From Ideonella benzenivorans (GTDB taxonomy: Bacteria > Pseudomonadota > Gammaproteobacteria > Burkholderiales > Burkholderiaceae_C), in the NCBI RefSeq assembly GCF_020387415.1, contig NZ_JAGWCB010000020.1:310001-374000 (forward strand): DNA of 64,000 bases. The letters run 5' to 3'. Shown piece by piece: positions 61,946 through 64,000 of this stretch (the stretch's first letter is position 1; the number at the start of each line of letters is the position of its first letter). The notes below the pieces were generated by a model, which worked only from the letters and a program-made list of their open reading frames with translations, was not told the origin of the DNA and searched no databases. Made by a program: the position numbers and the translations under genes.

Positions 61946-62974
61946 ATGCCTGCCTTGATCGAGCAACTCGCTGCGCTGACCGGTCTGCGTGATCGGGATG
62001 CGCTGGACGCCGGCCTGGTGGCCGCGGTGGCCGATCTGACCCATGCCCGCCGGGTGGCCGTGCACCGCGTGGTGGGGGACGATGGGGCGCAGCGCTGGTT
62101 GACCCGGGCCCAGCGGGGCGAGGCCGGGACGACGCCGTCACTGGCCTCCCTGTGGTCGGACAGCCAGGACCAGCCCACGCTGGACGAGCAGCCCGCCTGG
62201 CGGGACTGCCTGCGGCTGGGCCAGATGCGGCCCTGGCATGCCGCCGACCGGCTGAGCCTGTTCCCGCTGCCGGGCCAGGGCCGGCAGGGCGGGGTGGTCG
62301 AGGTGGTCAGCGACCGGGCGCTGACGCCGAACCAGATCCGCGGGGTCCAGGCCATTCTGGCGCTGGTGCGCAACCAGCTGGGCCTGCTGGACTACAGCGA
62401 ACGCGACACGCTGACCGGTCTGCTCAACCGCAAGAGCTTCGACGATTCGTTCTACAAGGTGGCCGCACTGCCGGCGCTCGAACTGCTGCCGGAAGGCCAG
62501 GCCGAGCGGCGCCAGAGCACGGTGGCGCGCTACTGGCTGGCCGTGCTGGACATCGACCACTTCAAGCAGGTCAACGATGGCTTTGGCCACATCATCGGCG
62601 ATGAAGTGCTGCTGATGGTGTCGCAGCTGATGTGCAGCAGTTTCCGCTATTACGACCAGCTCTACCGCTTTGGCGGTGAGGAGTTCGTGGTCCTGCTGCG
62701 CTGTGCCGCCGAGGACGAGGCCCAGCTGGCGTTCGACCGCTTTCGTCAGCGGGTCAGCAGCCATGCCTTTCCCCAGGTGCGGCATCTGACGCTGAGCATC
62801 GGCTTCACCGATGTCCGGCCTGGCGACACGCCGGTGGCCGCGGTGGAGCGGGCCGACAAGGCGGTCTATTTTGCGAAGAACCATGGGCGCAACCAGGTGC
62901 GCTGTGCCGAGGCCCTGGTGCGCCAGGGGCTGCTGATCGACGACGACAAGGCCAGCGACGTCGAGTTCTTCTGA
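61946..62974 (+). CDS. Diguanylate cyclase with GAF-like N-terminus
   Basis: Makes cyclic-di-GMP from two GTP. The 342-residue protein has an N-terminal region of about 150 residues that resembles a small GAF-type sensor (ADLTHARRVAVHRVVGDD). The GGDEF domain has DTLTGLLNRKSFDD, VLDIDHFKQVNDGFGHIIGD, and an active site GGEEF starting at residue 243. An inhibitory RxxD site (R234 to D237) lies five residues before it, so product feedback is expected. The domain is complete, unlike that in the phosphorelay operon. It sits 71 bases after chpA in the same direction and ends six bases from the photolyase stop. Confidence 0.92.
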   Translation: MPALIEQLAALTGLRDRDALDAGLVAAVADLTHARRVAVHRVVGDDGAQRWLTRAQRGEAGTTPSLASLWSDSQDQPTLDEQPAWRDCLRLGQMRPWHAADRLSLFPLPGQGRQGGVVEVVSDRALTPNQIRGVQAILALVRNQLGLLDYSERDTLTGLLNRKSFDDSFYKVAALPALELLPEGQAERRQSTVARYWLAVLDIDHFKQVNDGFGHIIGDEVLLMVSQLMCSSFRYYDQLYRFGGEEFVVLLRCAAEDEAQLAFDRFRQRVSSHAFPQVRHLTLSIGFTDVRPGDTPVAAVERADKAVYFAKNHGRNQVRCAEALVRQGLLIDDDKASDVEFF

Positions 62975-62980
62975 GCGCCG

Positions 62981-64000
62981 TCAGTCGTCGACCGCCGGCG
63001 GCGTGCGTTCCTGGCTGCGCACCATGCCGTAGCGGGCCAGCGTGGCCTGGCGGGCCTGGGCATGGTCCACCAGCGGCAGCGGGTAGTCGCTGCCCAGGCG
63101 CACGCCCGCCTCGGCCAGCTCCAGCGGCTTGGCCAGCCAGGGGGCGTGCAGCGCGCTGGCCGGCAACGCGGCCAGTTCGGGCACGTAGCGGCGGATGAAT
63201 TTGCCCTCGGGGTCGAACTTCTCGCTCTGCGTCACCGGGTTGAAGATGCGGAACCAGGGCTGGGCGTCGCAGCCGGTGGAGGCGGCCCACTGCCAGCCGC
63301 CGCTGTTGGCCGCCAGGTCGAAGTCGTTCAGGTGCAGGGCGAACCAGGCCTCGCCGCGGCGCCAGTCGATGCCCAGGTCCTTGACCAGAAAGCTGGCGCT
63401 CACCATGCGCAGCCGGTTGTGCATGTAGCCGGTGCGGGCCAGCTGGCGCATCGCCGCATCCACCAGCGGGTAGCCGGTCCGGCCCTGGCACCAGGCCTCG
63501 AAATGGGCGTCCGCAGTCTTGCCGTGGGCCCAGTGGAGCGCGTCGTACTCGCGCTTGAAGGCATGGCCCACCACATGCGGGTGGTGGTGCAGGATCTGGT
63601 GGTAGAAGTCGCGCCAGATCAGTTCCGAGAGCCAGACCGTCGCGCCGCGCGAGCCGCCTGCCATGCGCTGCCAGGCTTCGCGGACCAAACGCCGGATCGA
63701 GATCGTGCCAAAGCGCAGATGGGTGCTGAGGTAGCTGGGACCCTTGACGGCCGGAAAGTCCCGCGCCTGGTCGTAGGCGTCGATGCGGTCGAGGAAGTCG
63801 GCCAGCATTTCCTTGGCCCCAGCGGTGCCGGAGGGCAGGCGCAGCGTGTGCAGGTCGGTGCGCTGGAAATCGATGTTCTGCAGCTCCGGCACCCCGGCCG
63901 GCGGCCCCAGCTCGGCCTGGGGCCAGGGCGCCAGCGCCGCAGCGTGGCGAGCCACCGGGTAGGGCTTCAGATAGAAGGGGTCGAGCTTCTTCAGCCAGGC
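62981..64000 (-). CDS. phrB: Deoxyribodipyrimidine photolyase, C-terminal part (cut by window edge)
   Basis: Light-driven repair of cyclobutane pyrimidine dimers, using FADH-. 339 residues are visible and the frame runs out of the right edge, so the N-terminal antenna domain is mostly missing. The FAD domain shows STHLRFGTISIRRLVREAW, LIWRDFYHQILHHHPHVVG, GYPLVDAAMRQLARTGYMHN and RRGEAWFALHLNDFDLAANS, followed by GGWQWAASTGCDAQPWFRIF. These are class I CPD photolyase signatures. Cryptochromes of the DASH type have a different set. It converges on the diguanylate cyclase gene. Confidence 0.93.
   Translation of the reverse strand, partial: AWLKKLDPFYLKPYPVARHAAALAPWPQAELGPPAGVPELQNIDFQRTDLHTLRLPSGTAGAKEMLADFLDRIDAYDQARDFPAVKGPSYLSTHLRFGTISIRRLVREAWQRMAGGSRGATVWLSELIWRDFYHQILHHHPHVVGHAFKREYDALHWAHGKTADAHFEAWCQGRTGYPLVDAAMRQLARTGYMHNRLRMVSASFLVKDLGIDWRRGEAWFALHLNDFDLAANSGGWQWAASTGCDAQPWFRIFNPVTQSEKFDPEGKFIRRYVPELAALPASALHAPWLAKPLELAEAGVRLGSDYPLPLVDHAQARQATLARYGMVRSQERTPPAVDD

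Noticed and set aside
55776-62141. A minus-strand open frame of more than 2100 codons opposite chpA
   Set aside because: It is the shadow of a GC-rich coding frame. Its translation is rich in histidine, arginine, glutamine and glycine without family motifs, while the plus strand gives a complete ChpA.

Overview
This window is very GC-rich chromosomal DNA from a betaproteobacterium. The gene orders (hemA-prfA-prmC-grxD-ubiX, accB-accC-prmA, pilS-pilR-ampD-nrdA-nrdB, hemL-thiD-rubA-pilGHIJ-chpA) and the lysine/alanine-rich H1-like protein point to the Burkholderiales, probably the Rubrivivax/Leptothrix/Ideonella group. That placement comes from gene content and is not a computed phylogeny. I see no insertion sequence, prophage, CRISPR array or plasmid function. 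The DNA looks like core chromosome, with one signalling cluster that looks more accessory.

Layout. At 1-4252 are the tail of obgE, proB, rppH, proS and an exported lytic transglycosylase. At 4262-9392 a minus-strand haem/translation/ubiquinone group reads hemA, prfA, prmC, an unrecognised outer-membrane-like gene, grxD and ubiX. At 9474-11718 are a small membrane protein, miaB, an exported protein and a tRNA-Met with its own promoter and terminator. At 11756-19429 is a three-gene phosphorelay operon: a REC-REC-PAS-kinase, a REC protein with a ruined GGDEF domain, and a 1621-residue CHASE-PASx4-kinase-REC-REC-HPt protein. At 19598-22093 ftsY and ffh, the two protein GTPases of the SRP pathway, converge tail to tail. 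At 22157-27069 are a ccsA-like gene, a PP0621-family gene, pilS, pilR and ampD. At 27453-31804 are nrdA and nrdB, preceded by a promoter framed by two NrdR-type boxes. At 32036-32545 is the H1-like gene, with its terminator after it. At 32625-37510 (minus) are accB, accC, prmA, a zinc-ribbon/DUF3426 protein and a PfkB-family kinase. At 37864-43589 (minus) are an RNase II-type exonuclease, a TonB-like protein, aroE, mtgA, a conserved unknown and a TlpA-like thioredoxin. At 43623-51593 are a YqiA-like esterase, a large zinc metalloprotease (plus strand), mpl, a hexose-6-phosphate mutarotase, hemL and a divergent thiD. At 51744-62974 are rubredoxin, the type IV pilus chemosensory system pilG-pilH-pilI-pilJ-chpA and a GGDEF diguanylate cyclase. 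A photolyase gene is cut by the right edge.

How the genes work together. Type IV pilus control appears twice: PilS/PilR sets sigma-54 transcription of pilin, and PilJ/PilI/ChpA/PilG/PilH steers pilus motors. An intact cyclase with an inhibitory site follows chpA. Peptidoglycan turnover and recycling is spread over four genes (the SLT protein, mtgA, ampD, mpl). Tetrapyrrole synthesis is represented at both of its first steps (hemA, hemL). The best new regulatory reading is the nrdA control region. The least understood unit is the phosphorelay operon.
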